This document shows positions 47,601 through 59,520 of a DNA stretch of 64,000 nt, piece by piece. Below the pieces are notes generated by a model, which saw nothing but the letters and a program-made list of their open reading frames with translations, was not told where the DNA came from and searched no databases. The position numbers and the translations under genes are program-made. Source of the stretch: Paragonimus westermani (taxonomy: Eukaryota; Platyhelminthes; Trematoda; Plagiorchiida; Troglotrematidae); the NCBI GenBank assembly GCA_008508345.1, contig QNGE01001298.1:113225-177224 (forward strand), written 5' to 3'. Position 1 is the stretch's first letter; each line of letters starts with the position of its first letter.

Positions 47601-50600
47601 TACTCAGATTTCTCAGTCTGACCCTGATCGATTCAGCAGCCAACAGAATGCGCAGACATGTTGTCTCAGGCTGAATGTTGGTACTTCTGCAGATAGTTCC
47701 GGCCGTTTAAAGAACATCTGGTAAATGACTGATATTTACTAGATTCATGTGCGAATAAGCGGCCACTTTAACAATGGTATAGCCGTTAGCATTCTATTGT
47801 TTGTTTAACCCGGTTTTAGCGCAAACAATCAAGTGATTAATTACCGGTAACCATTAATCAGCGCATGGTTGTACTGATGCTGAGTGGTTGTTTTTCAGAT
47901 CAACTCCTATTATTTTGACGTATCTACCAAGTGAACTATCCATCTTTAGCTAAACGTTATACTTGTTGTTATGCAATATCCTCTTCGCAAGAAAAGATCT
48001 ATTTTTGCCTGGTTCGATTCCGTTCACCCTGATATATAGTCTTCTGGCATTTAGTGCCGCATGTCGTCGCAGTTTACTCCAGCAGTATTATACTTGCTCC
48101 GAATTGCCAATCGCGTTTAAAACAAACTCTTCAAAATTCAAAACTGGTAATGCTGATTCACCCCTTTTTCATTGTACTTAAAATGTAATCACAATGTTGA
48201 TTACTGTCACTTCCGTTTTCTTGTCAAGGTTTGAAGAGTATCTGATAGATATCAGTCATTTGCAATCGAACAGACAAAAAACCTCAGACCACGACGTAAC
48301 AGATTGCGAATATTTAAATGTAATTGATCAGAATACAGGGAGTCAATGTGTGCTGAAGTTTTATAATTCAGTCGATCGATAATTTAAAAATTTAATAAAA
48401 AGCACAGATTTAGCCCGATATTAAAAACGGATACAGTGAAGCTCGTTTGAAAAAAACGTGAAGCCGGAAGGTGAATCTCTACGGAGGTCATTCGCTTGTA
48501 ACGAACAGCCTGAAAGTTCATCTGAATACCTAACTAACTTAGTGACCATTTACTTAAAACTCTGCCCTGACTTGATAAACATATCCACGTTTATATTTTC
48601 ATGTGGTTCTTAGCAGAAAATCCATAACATTAGAAGTTCAGTTTGGTAAAATTTTATTTGTCGTTAGGTCATGGTGATAACGTTGTTACCAAAAGGCCAT
48701 CCACCATTATAATCCTTGAGGCACAATGCTATCGCAATACAAAGTTAGCGACTAAACGTGACTGAATAACCTTCATCCAACTATTGTGGTTATCATTAAT
48801 TCATGTTTGATCAGTTTGGTTACCTCTAACTCCTTGTGAATAACGATTGCATCGAACTTTTTTGTTGTAGCTAATACACTTGTGGTATAATCAGTTTGTC
48901 TTTTGTGACTCAAAGCTTGCTTTACTGCAATGTTCAACAGACAGCAAGTCAATGGCATATGTAGTATGAAATTGAGTGCAGATTAGAGGTTGATTATTTA
49001 ATGGCTGTTCCAGTAGTTTGATCTCGAGCTACACTGTGGAACCTAACAATGATGAGTTACAGTGCACAGATAAAGGACAAGCTGAGAAAATCTTAGTAAG
49101 CCCTACCAGCATGTAGAACAGCATGTACCAATCAGTGAGGTAGGCACTAGCGAAAAAAGTCTATCTGCATTATGCATACTGTGTGGTTTGCCTGAATACA
49201 AGGCATAACGCTAATCTGACACAGTACTGTGGACAGAATCTCACAAAAGCTCATATTGCCACAACTCGAGAGAATAAGGTTCGTACTGGTATCGGACGGA
49301 AGACTGCTCAACAAACGAATGAACTGTGATCATAGGTTAAGTCTGTTAACAAGCGCATAATTTGTAGAAACCTACAACTACCTCTGTAGGTGCACTTGTT
49401 CCGAAGGTTTCAGTGTTGGCTTACATTGAGACACATTCAAGCTGTTGATATTTAATTTCATGCAGAACGTGCAGCCCCACATGAATGAAAAAGGGTATAT
49501 TCAACAGGATAGCGTTGTAAACTTGTTGCCGTTAGGTCCATTGTGAACAGTTATTTCTATGGCAGCTTTGTAATTGATGAACACAGCCGTTTTCGTGTAG
49601 TTGACGGAATTGTGAATCTACATAGTTTATTTGTTGTGACAAATATGGCTCATTCTAACTTCAATCGTACGTGTCAGGCTGAGTAATATGGACTTTCTTA
49701 GATGTGGCACCAGTTCATGATGCAGAATGTCGGGTTAAGAGAGTCTTCCACAGAAAGGGAACTTTGAACACTGGCATATAAACACGTTCTCAAACAAAAA
49801 GAATTCTCAGTCGTAGTTCGAGAAAGAGAGCTGTGAAGTTGTACACTGAAAACATGGTTGGAACAGACCAGATATTTTTGTGGCAAACATTAAGTGCGAA
49901 CGTCTAAATCATAAAATATACTGACAGACATGGATCCCGTAGCACCGAAAGTTCAATACCCATCTTCTGCAGAAGAGTTTTTTTATGTGGGGTTGGGTTA
50001 TAAAGGCAAGTCGTTATCTGGAATGGTGGCCGGTAGACTAAGGAAAACAAATGAACAGACTTAAAGTGCAGCACAGCTGCAAGTCTGGTTCAGATACAAC
50101 TTGGTAATCCACGCACAACTCACGCATATGTTGCTTAGGTGTGTGCCGTTCTGTTGTGTTCATTCTTTCACGTGCTTATCTGCAGCAGGTTATTTCGATC
50201 GCACAAAGTGTGCATGCTTCGAAAAATACTTGAACATCACCCACACAAATAGTTGATTATAGATGAGGTGAATTCCATGCAGAGGGCAATTCTGGCGCGC
50301 CACTTTGACTCCTAGTGCCAAATCCCACTGAAGGTGACTTTACAGTCCATTTGGGGCTTTCCCAGCCACTGATCCACGTGGGTCAGGTTTGTACTTTGAT
50401 CACTGTAGAACCGATCACAATTCGGCCTCTAGGTCAATAATCTTGCGCTCGAAAGAAATTTTTCAGGCCCTACAATTAACTCGGCCTCCATCACTCACCC
50501 GACATCTGCATATGCCAATTTTGCCACCAAAAAACACCCCGAATCATAACCGTTTGGCTTGAATGCGCGATAAGTTACTTTCAAATTAGCTTGTTTGGTG

Positions 50601-51728
50601 ACCACAGTCATATAAATCGTTACTTAGTTCGTCCGAAGACCAGACAGACTATTCGATATAACATCTCTTACCTCTGGTTTCAAGAGATCATTCGAGATGT
50701 TTTGTAATCTATATAAACGTGTGGTTGCGGTGCTTAAAAACCATACAGCCTAATTAGAATGCTGCGCTTATGCTGGTAAATTTTGCACATATGCACTCGA
50801 AGAAGGCCCAGTGTGCATTTTGTTTCATTTCCCCAGGTTGGGCATCTCATTGCAGACAACGGGTGCACTTACCCTGTAAACAACTTCTAAATACTACTCT
50901 GAACATCGAATCGGTGACCTTAAGGCCTTTGATGACTTTTTGTTCACCAATCGTTAGCTAAAGGCTCATCAAATAAGCCCTCATCATCAGTATTCTGCTA
51001 ACAGACCAGATTATGACCGTCCACATGTCATCTTATTCCCGGGCTCTACATTCAGTCCCGGTTAAAAAGTGTTCTCCAATGACTCATGAGAAAGGAAGAA
51101 CGGAATGCCATTCAAACAACTAAACATTCTGCAAAGCAAACGAATGATACAACTAATTCCTGCATTTTCACTTTGTGAAACATAGTTGATACCATCTCGT
51201 CATGATGTCATTTCCGTTTCACTGCTCAGTATTGTTTATGTTAATAACAAGTCTTTGGTGTTTGAATATAATTTCCCAAAAACATACTAAATAGGTAAAG
51301 TCCGTCATCGTGGCTTTTCCTCCCATGTCGCTTGAATTAAACGTGATAATCCACTTGATTTTCACTGAACGTCCCATCTTCTCCCTGGAGTTGCTTACTT
51401 CATTTTTCTGGCTTGCTCGGCAAAATGTGCGGTGGAAGCTTATGTTGCCAACCTCTTGAAGGACTGTTTGACCTTTTCTGAGTAATCTCTGCCAAGAGTC
51501 ATGCCATACTTGTTCTTATTTCATAATAAGTGAGGTCAATATAAACCTGGCCGAATCAACTTTCCCCCCGGCCCTCTGTGTAATTGTTCAATGAGAGATG
51601 TTCACTCATTCCGTTTTGCTGCTTGAGATGCCGACTTGTCTTTTGGTGAGTAGACCTAGAAGACGCACTTTAAAACCCCATCATTAGGTGTTCAATAATG
51701 GCTTAGTAAAACATCCGGACATTTTAAC
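41651..51728. other. no gene recognised; AT-rich and simple-repeat patches
   Basis: About 10 kb with only short frames. Noted: an imperfect ~90-bp hairpin (about 42190-42280), an 11-bp perfect inverted repeat around 45483-45531, a TATG/TA microsatellite at 43905-43930, and an AT-rich patch at 46887-46935. A donor-like CAG|GTGAGT at about 45053 (minus) has no open frame behind it. Confidence 0.4.
43905..43930. repeat. TA/TATG microsatellite
   Basis: Short alternating acatatgtatatatgtata run. Confidence 0.7.
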
Positions 51729-51810
51729 CTTGTGCAAAGATCTGGGACCTGGACGTTTCTTGCAAAATCAAATAATCTGCTTTCAGAATCTTGGATGGAT
51801 CACGTATGAA
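51729..51810 (-). other. candidate exon, gene not recognised (1)
   Basis: Minus strand: pyrimidine-rich tract ending TTTTCGGAG, then 27 codons (F-I-R-D-P-S-K-I-L-K-A-D-Y-L-I-L at the start) plus one base, then GTTAAA. It joins in phase 0 to the candidate at 52078-52175. It would leave one base open, which also fits the two-base start of the 5'-most TTC39 exon 33 kb away, but that agreement has a one-in-three chance. No family match. The donor is only moderate. Confidence 0.3.
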
Positions 51811-52077
51811 CTCCGAAAACACCGTAGACCCAGCAGTAAGAAAAGCGACACTTCATTGGATGCCACATAACATTTTGCATGTCACTGACTTTTTCAGACT
51901 AAATACAACTGCCAAGCGTTTTAAGAATGTATTCCTGTGATAAAGTCGTCAGAGATGCCTATCAGAGTGCATCATAAGTTATTCTCCACACAATCAGGCT
52001 CGATAGATATGATGGAAACCAAGCTGAAAGCCGTTGCCTTTTGCCTGTACCGAGTAGACTATCGAACAAACACTTAC

Positions 52078-52175
52078 CACCGTTTCGAGAAATAAACGTT
52101 GGTTCATAGCCGGCCGGTAAGATTTGGCAGTCACCCTCATATCTAAGGCCAATGACCGCCTTCCCAAATTGTTCA
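52078..52175 (-). other. candidate exon, gene not recognised (2)
   Basis: Minus strand: acceptor GTTAACGCAG, two bases, 32 codons (contains L-A-L-D-M-R-V-T-A-K-S-Y-R-P), then donor GTG|GTAAGTG. Phase 0 at the 3' border fits the candidate exon 267 nt further on. The splice sites are good and the protein looks plausible, but I cannot place it in any family. It may belong to a gene whose other exons I missed. Confidence 0.35.
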
Positions 52176-52540
52176 CTGCGTTAACAAGACGGTCAAATAG
52201 TCCAGCTTCTGATGTTGATACGTGTATCGTTATTCAGTACGAAAAACTAGTCTGAAAGTGCTGTGAGGCTGGATTTTTCTCAATTCAGATTACAATTCTT
52301 TTCTGTCTGATCTCGTTTGCAATGAGCCTCCTCTGTCCGACTGCACGCGAGTAAATCACGTTTCTCGTCATATAATACTTAGTTATAAAGCAAATATTCA
52401 AATGACCTGACAACTTTCATGTCCGTTTTACTTTTTTTTCCTTTGCCATACAAATCGGAGTGATGTGCCACGTGCAATTAATCAAATCCGCGATTACTCA
52501 TCAGCAACCTGGAATATCCCCTTGCAGGTGTAGTTATATA

Positions 52541-52885
52541 GGCGAGTTTAACCACTCTCGAAAGTCCTAATCTCGGGGTTATTGACTGGAGTTAAAAGAC
52601 GATAACTGTGTCCATTTTAGAGGCGGTCGAGCAACCTGATCAGTGCTCACAAGCGAAAGTGGTTAAGCGTTCAGATTTGATAATTCGGTTGTGCCTGATG
52701 TGAGATCAATGGCGCAGTGGTCAACAGGGTTGCCTCATGAAGGCGTGGCCTAAGTTCTATTCCTGACCGTAACACGGAGATGCACAAGTGGCGAGCACTA
52801 ATGAGGATGGAACTAAAATCTAGTGCTTGTTCCCGGAAGGGGCTGGATGGAAAGTCTATTTGAAGTTGAAAGTTGCGAACAATGT
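52541..52885 (+). repeat. tRNA-related SINE, full-length copy
   Basis: Plus-strand copy of the family at 35616-35967. The head reads ctcggggttatt and gacga-taactgtgtcc; then comes caagcgaaagtggttaagcgttcaga. The A box is TGGCGCAGTGGTCAAC (52710-52725) and a weakened B box GTTCTATTCC lies at 52754-52763. The tail has tagtgcttgttcccgg and aaagtctat. About 75-80% similar to the 35.6-kb copy by eye. Confidence 0.8.
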
Positions 52886-55800
52886 GGGTAAGGTTTAACT
52901 TAAAATTTTACCACGCAATTGAACGTACCATTATTTACTTGTCTCCGTTTGCTTAACTAGACCTATAGTGTTCTAGTAGGCGTCACAGATTGGTTTTCGG
53001 GGTGGTTCGCGAAATTACCCCGCTGTATTATTTTAACTCGCTATAACAATTAAAGAATCTTCACGTATATTACAGGTATACGCATGTGCCCTAGAAAATT
53101 TCGTCACTCAAGTTTCTTAGTGATAGCAAGCTCTTAGTTGTCGAATGCAAAACAGCCGTCACAAACATTTAGAATAAACTGTGGAAACTGTTAAAAAGTC
53201 TTCGTTAGTAGTGGTTGGTTAACTGCCACTGACTGCTACTGTCATACATCAATGAACGGTGTAAGCTTTCCTTCTAGTAGGATTAAAAATATCAGCCAGA
53301 AACATCTGGCTGTCATTTACTGTTCAGATTACAAACAAGATTTCATCATTCAAAAATTGTACGGCTAGTTTGTCTAAGATATCCAGGTTTTGGGTATATA
53401 AGTGGTTTATGTCTTTTAAGCTTTGCAGTTGTGGGCTAGTTTTATGATGTAATCAAAGCGTTCAATCACATAATGCGCACAAGTTTGACAGAGGCTTTCT
53501 AGGTGTCAATAATGACAAGTTTACACGAGCAAATTTTGCCCGTAACGCCTCCGTGAAGGCCGGACCATCAACAAGAAATGACTACATCGGTTGTTGATTT
53601 TTCTTGATAGCTTAAATTATCCATTCTTAAATTTAGTTTTATGGCCTATCCTTTTTACTACAGTTTACGAAGTTGAGCAGAATTTACACTGAAAGTTTTC
53701 GCAGGAAAACATGGTGACAGTTCAGCACTTTTCAGGTTACGGTATGAACAAGGTAAAAGTTACGTGAGCAACCTACTTAACATTTTCTAATTAGGATGTT
53801 ACCTGGAATTTATTCATCATTTACAAAAGAGAAAGAACTTCCAAAGATGGCCCCAAATACTAAACCGTAATAATAGGTGAATCCCTCGCTGTTCGTCCAT
53901 CTCAATTACTCCTTGCCCTCAGACAACAGAATACTGAAGCCAATTCTTGCAGCAAAATAGCGGTGAAGGTGTTTCTACAAGCAGGTTGGCTGCAACTAAA
54001 CATTACTTACAGACACACCGAAATTGCATTCTTACTCCGGAAAGGTGGGCAATGTTGCAATTTAGCGATCCACTAAAAAACATAAGGTATACCGTTGGAA
54101 ACACTTACGTTGTGTTTTGCTGACCGGTTGCTACCTCGCAACCATCCAACAGTATGCATGCACTTGCAACACCCATCACAAGCACTTAATCTTGGAGGCC
54201 ACATTTTGTCAGCTAAGACGATCCCGCTGGTGTTAATGAGGTTTGCCTTATAATGATTAGTCTGACTGACGACTATTGGATGTTCTCATTATGATCGGAA
54301 TGCGGAAGAGATGAGGTTAAGAATGTTAAGTCCAGCTTTCGTGAATTTCAGTCCACTGTTGTTCGTATATATGGAAGCGGTGAAAAAGTTGTAGAGACCA
54401 AGAAGGCACGTGTGCTTCCATTTCGGAACAAGGCAGAAACGTGAATCTTGAGAGTGACCTGCCAGAACTTGAATCCGCATTGAAAATTCTGCAGGCTTAT
54501 TTACGGGCAGTAATACATTCATTCATACAATGCTTAGCACTGATGCAGGTCTCCAAACAGTTGTGGCTTGGTGGATTATCGGCGGCGGATTTTGTTCAAA
54601 GATTGTCTTTAAACCTCTCTGGATATATTTTTTAAGGTTATTAAACCAAAATGCAGTGAAATATGCTGCTGATAGATTGCATTTTATCGAGGCTATTGTG
54701 TGTGTGGTGAAGAATTGAGATTTAACACACTTATTTTAAAGACTACCACAACACTTCGGAAGTTCTACGAAATAGCCACATGCATCAGTGAGTGAAAAAC
54801 CTTGGAGTAGTTTATGGATACTGCCGACAAAACCAAAGGTAGAGAGTAGAGATGAAGGCGACTTTTCTTTCAAAGGGAGAACGGTTCATGGTTTTTACGT
54901 TACACATAAAGCGGAGTAGCTAGTCTTTCTCTTTCCAATGATATATGTTTATTCCATACTTGAAAATTCATTTTTACTCTCCGGAACATGGACTTACAAT
55001 GTGTGAAATTTACTTCACCATGACAAAATTACTCAGCCAGTACATGGAACTCTCACAGGGCGGTCAACTGCCGTATGAGTGCTCCTCGAAATATCAGTAG
55101 AAAATACTGTTTGGAAGCTCAGCCATTCATTTCTCTAATAAGTCGTTGTAAATTAGGAGTTTCGGTACTTCAGCAACGAAAATATTGGACAGCATTTGTC
55201 CAAGGCTTTTGTTTGTTTTTGCCACAAATGGTTGGTGCATTGTCCACCGGTTTAAAAGCGAATCTTGGAAATACTGCGCAATTTGTAGCCTTCTAAAATT
55301 CACCGTCTTAGAAAGATGTACTATTTCAGCAACACCTATAAAAGCATAGGAGGCGATAGTGATAGAAATACTCATATGTCATACCTATTATTCCCAGAAT
55401 ACGACTTCAATCTGCTTCTTGAAGATAACGTAAAAAATTATAGTGCACCTTGACGGAGGTTTCAATGAAGGTCAGTTTTTATGCAATCCACATGGAGGAT
55501 TTTCTATATCATAAATGACCTAGTACCCCAACTGGGTTGGTTTCAACAGAATCGCCACTGGAGGTGGCACCAGGTGGAACAAGTAACCGTTGGCCGTGCT
55601 TGTTGTCACCATGGTTTTAATTTAACGGACGACTTCAGTGTAACCTAAGATCTTCCGGAGAGGATATGCTTACAGGAAGTCGCTGAAAGGATTACGTTTC
55701 ACAATAATGACAGCCTTTATAATCTTCGTGATATTCAGTGAAAAATTGCATTCATAACCAGATCTGCCGAAGGATATGGGGAATTTTCCGGGTGATTCTC

Positions 55801-57159
55801 GTATTCTGGAGAACCGGACAACAAAGGGACGAAATTATGTTCGCCTCGGCTGAGAGAACGTTCTCGAGAGAATGTTTCGCATTCATGAACAGTGTTATGG
55901 TGCTCAGTTGCAGTTTCGTTTTGATGGGAGAAGTATAGTTAAAATCTACCGTAAATAGTTACTGTAAATTCTTGGAAGCTTTATGAATCCAAAAGCATTC
56001 ATGTTCGCCGGTGGGACCTGTAACTGCGCGGATGTTATCACATTAGTAGCGGTAAGCGTTGCATAATTCGCTTCGCTTGTTTAATTGCTTATGCACCAGC
56101 GACAGCATTTATCTATCGGGTGAAACATTACTCTGGTTGCTTTTGACACGAGAAGTTTTATGTGCGTGACTTCTACACCGGTAGACACACAACGTTTCCG
56201 CATAATGATTGTTCATCCGGGTGTGCATATACCTATCTTTCAATTCTCCAACAAGAACAACGCTTCGATTCATTCCATAAAAAACGTTTCAGATGTTGAT
56301 TAATTTAAAAACGGTGACTTTCAGAATGCTGTTTGATCAAACTTGCGCCAGTGTGTAGAGTTGCACGCCGTGCGCCTGGAAGTGAACGCGCTGGAACTTG
56401 CGCTTTCCGAAAGCCCCTATGATTTAAGACAATTTTCCCACGGAGAGTGTTCAAATTCTAAACAAACAGCTGGAGTGTCTCTTCTCGTACCTGACGACGA
56501 TAACTTTTTGAAGCCAAAACTTGCGCATATCTAGACCAATTATGTTGGCAAAATTGATTGGAGGCCAACAAGAGATTAAGCAAAACATCATAGATGCACC
56601 AGTAATGAGTGAGCTGGCAATAAATACCAGCTGGATGAGCGCCATTGATAATTTCTCGTTTGTAACCACAACTCTGTTGCAGCTCGTCGTTGATAAGGCT
56701 ATCAATAGACTAAAAGTTCGGATGCATAAGATTTTATAATGCGCCAGAGATTTCCCGGTTCATCGCCCTAGATCGCAAAGGGAGGTGTGCAGAGACTGAT
56801 CCACAAAGCCAGAAAGAAACACACGCGGCCGCCAAAATTAAAATACCAGCGACACACTGATCCACAAACAATGAATCGGAATACCCTGAATTGTACGGCT
56901 ACGGTTGCACATTTTCAAGTGTAAATATATTTTTGCAGTATGGCATCATTTTTGCGTCTTTCTAGGAGATTGTCATGTATTGTTAACTATAGCTACCGAC
57001 AAAAATTAATTAAATTGACTCAAGCTAGTTTATTTAGTGTTGATAACGGTGGGCAGCATTATTTGAACTAGGTGACGAGCGCTGTATCAGATAGGTACAT
57101 TATCATCAGAATGAAATTGCTGCACACGAGAAGTATTATTTAGATGTAAGAACATGTTG
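52886..57159. other. no gene recognised
   Basis: Frames at 55127-55375 (-), 56343-56534 and 56521-56739 (+) have somewhat protein-like composition but no recognisable family and no paired splice sites. Near 56800-56870 the string actgatccacaaa occurs twice about 60 bp apart. Confidence 0.35.
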
Positions 57160-57193
57160 TAGACGTGATATACCACGTGGTATATCACGTCTA
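57160..57193. repeat. perfect 34-bp palindrome centred on CACGTG
   Basis: Both halves are exact reverse complements with no spacer, centred between 57176 and 57177. The flanking bases do not pair. The centre contains the E-box hexamer CACGTG. Confidence 0.95.
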
Positions 57194-57693
57194 GTTCATC
57201 TGTGTGTTGATCTTGGCTATAGCCAACACCGTGAACGTCATATGAGCCAAATGAAGACAGGACTATCATGAATGAATAGTGGAAGTACATTTCGAATTAA
57301 ACTTACCCCGGAATTTTTTTGATCAGACATTGTAATTCTGCCAAAAATTACGGCGGATGGTAGCCACTTTTGAGATATGTTTATATTACGAGGTATTTGT
57401 TTTCAGACGTACCGACCTAGAAAATCAGTAATTTAAACGCATCAAAATGTTGTGTACGTTTTCGGACGATTATCCGATAATCCAGAACGATGATGTTATT
57501 AAAAGTTACTTAAAACTGCCTCGAATGACTGACCGTTCACTTTAAAGCCCATCTTACGTCATGTTAAATAGGTTCCTTAGATCTTCAGCAGTGACTTGAA
57601 GTGGAGGAAGAAGGTGCAGTACCCGAACTAATGCAAAAGTTTCCGCCCACGTTGAGCCTCAAAATTGCTACAGAACCAGCGGAAAGTGTATGG

Positions 57694-58360
57694 TTAGCCA
57701 AAGCGCACCAAGATTAGCAACTGTGTGATAAGAATAAGCTGTCTGCATTCCCCTCTGCTATATTGGACCTCTAATTGCAGGTGGTGGATTCTCATTCCCG
57801 TGTTATTTTTTCTGTTCAGCTGCAACTGGAATAGATGGTCAGAGGTTAATACCAAGTCACCACCAATCCGACGATACACTAGAGCGTACATGTTCTGTAG
57901 TGACCAGCGATCGTGAGGCTTCTCTAAGGATTCCGGATGCAACCTTGTTTTGTTGCTTGTCTGCTCTGCACGCATGATTCTGTGTACGCCTGCTATAGAC
58001 GGCCTGATAGTAACTCAGTGCCACTTTCTTCAGCCGTGCAACTAATTGCACACAACGAATGTTTACTCCTTTTCTAACGACCTATCTATTCCTTCATTAT
58101 TCAAGGTCGTTTGACCTGGGCTTTTCGAGCGTTGTTTAACGCACTTCTCTCTCGGCACGCTTTGAGTGTCGCCCGTCCAGGTACAATGTGGTTTCCAGGA
58201 GGCTGTGTGTGTGTACATAACTACACACACCAGCATTAAAGCCAAGACAGTTCAATCGGGACAATCGGACTGGGATGTTAAGGTCCTTTAATAGGATAAG
58301 TGGGTCACCAGTAGTGGGACTGCCCGTCAAATCTGGACGTCGCCAACAAACAATATTAAT
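57694..58360 (-). pseudogene. LINE C-terminal region
   Basis: Reads L-Y-L-D-G-R-H near 58170-58190. L-H-P-E-S-L-E, Y-A-L-V-Y-R-R-I-G-G-D-L-V-L-T-S-D-H-L-F-Q-L and H-H-L-Q-L follow. In CR1/Jockey-type LINEs the C-terminus has '(L/F)-x-x-L-x-x-R-R-x-R-G-D-L-I-x-x-Y-K-I-x-x-G...F-F-x-L...R-G-H-x-x-K-L'. The same DNA recurs at 62.4-62.85 kb, which shows it is a dispersed repeat. Confidence 0.65.
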
Positions 58361-58379
58361 AATTAGGAAGTGACTAAAG

Positions 58380-58960
58380 GCGGAATATCGTTGATAAATA
58401 TCAAAAATAGTGGCGGGCCAAGAACTAAACCCCAGGGGTACTCCGTTGCGGTTAGGCCTGCTGGCGGAGAATGCACTCTATACAGGCGGATAGCAAGATA
58501 TGACTCAAACCACTGACGGAGATTGCCTTGTACACCATGATGGGAAAGTTTACTGATCAGAACAGCATGATCAACGTGGTCGAATGCCTCGAAAAAATCG
58601 AGTTATATGACGTCAATTCCGTTGACCCAATCAACTGTTTTGGTCGGGCGACAGGTGGTTATCACTAGATTTTCGGTGCACAAACGTCCGTTGCGAAATC
58701 CGTGTTGCACATCGGAGGGTGATTTGCGAAATGTGAGACACTCATGAAGCCAGTCATATACAATCGCCTCTAAAAATTTTTAAGCGGTTGATAGCAAGGC
58801 AACTGGTCTGTAATCGCTGGGACGGTTACCTATAACCAACCTCACGCTATCATTAACGAAACTTCCCGAACAGCAAGGCCGAGCTTCTTGTATAGGGCTG
58901 AGCAGAGAACCCCGGAATTCTGTCAAGTTTCCTTGCACGCTGCAGGAGGATTGTCAGTGG
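58380..58960 (-). pseudogene. LINE reverse transcriptase fragment
   Basis: Minus frames read N-R-P-S-D-Y-R-P-V-A-L-L-S and F-L-E-A-I-V-Y-D-W-L. V-Q-H-G-F-R-N-G-R-L-C-T-E-N-L follows. L-D-F-F-E-A-F-D-H-V-D-H (58579-58602 for the first eight residues) matches 'L-D-F-S-K-A-F-D-x-V-x-H'. L-S-H-H-G-V-Q-G-N-L and P-W-G-L-V-L-G-P-P-L-F-L-I-F-I-N-D-I (58411-58440 for the start) match 'P-Q-G-S-V-L-G-P-L-L-F-x-x-(F/Y)-I-N-D-(L/I)'. The (F/Y)-x-D-D catalytic box should follow but is not found, so the palm is truncated. Confidence 0.9.
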
Positions 58961-59100
58961 TAATTGGCACTAGTTTTTCCGAGCAACCGAAGAAACCCTG
59001 TTTGACTTCACTCCTAAATCGACTGGCGCATGCGATGCTGTGTCTGTAACACTTACGTTGCACAACTTACTGACTTCAGTCGGGCTGTCACATTCACTGT

Positions 59101-59421
59101 TTATGGTGAGGTGCTAGCTACAGAACTATGGGTCTGAATAACGGCTCTACAACAGAGACAAACAAAGTGAATGCAGTCCAGCTGTGTTATTGTCAGAATT
59201 CTGTTAGTCTCACTAGACAAGCCTGGACACTGGGTGTGGAAACATATTTTGCAGAGAAAACACTGCATAGCGCCGTCCCTCGCGCGGACAAATTTTACGC
59301 CAACTCCACAGTTAGGTCTTTTCACCATCACTGATGGTTCTGGGTATAGCAGCCTGGGAGGACTGAGCGAATGGCAGTCAGTAACTTTGTAACCCTCGCA
59401 GTTTTCAAGGTGAAGCGACAG
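59101..59421 (-). pseudogene. LINE ORF1 fragment with PHD-like zinc finger
   Basis: 107 open codons after a stop, continuing similar sequence from further right. C-P/R-N-C-G-V-G-V, then C-F-L-C-K-I-C-F-H-T-Q-C and, 20 residues on, C-I-H-F-V-C-L-C-C. This is the C-x2-C...C-x2-C-x4-H-x2-C...C-x2-C spacing of a PHD finger, with the first cysteine pair reduced to N-C. Upstream G-Y-K-V-T-D-C-H-S-L-S-P-P-R-L precedes the finger. In LINEs such ORF1 domains are thought to act in RNA or protein binding. Confidence 0.7.
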
Positions 59422-59520
59422 TTAAATATTATCAAACCGGCGTAAACAGAAGGTCGAACCCACATTATCCAAACTTCGCGCGATCAGTGACCGTGCTCTG
59501 GCGAATGCTTCGCGTCATAT

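Larger units (their letters stand above)
57694..59520 (-). mobile_element. degenerate non-LTR retrotransposon (CR1/Jockey-type LINE)
   Basis: On the minus strand, from right to left: ORF1 tail with a PHD-like zinc finger (59101-59421, with related sequence up to about 59510), reverse transcriptase (about 58960-58380) and the C-terminal region (58360-57694). The endonuclease expected between ORF1 and reverse transcriptase is missing, so there is an internal deletion around 58960-59100. The family is named from the motifs below; PHD-bearing ORF1 proteins are known in CR1-like elements. A second 3' fragment lies at 62330-62930 on the other strand. Confidence 0.85.
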
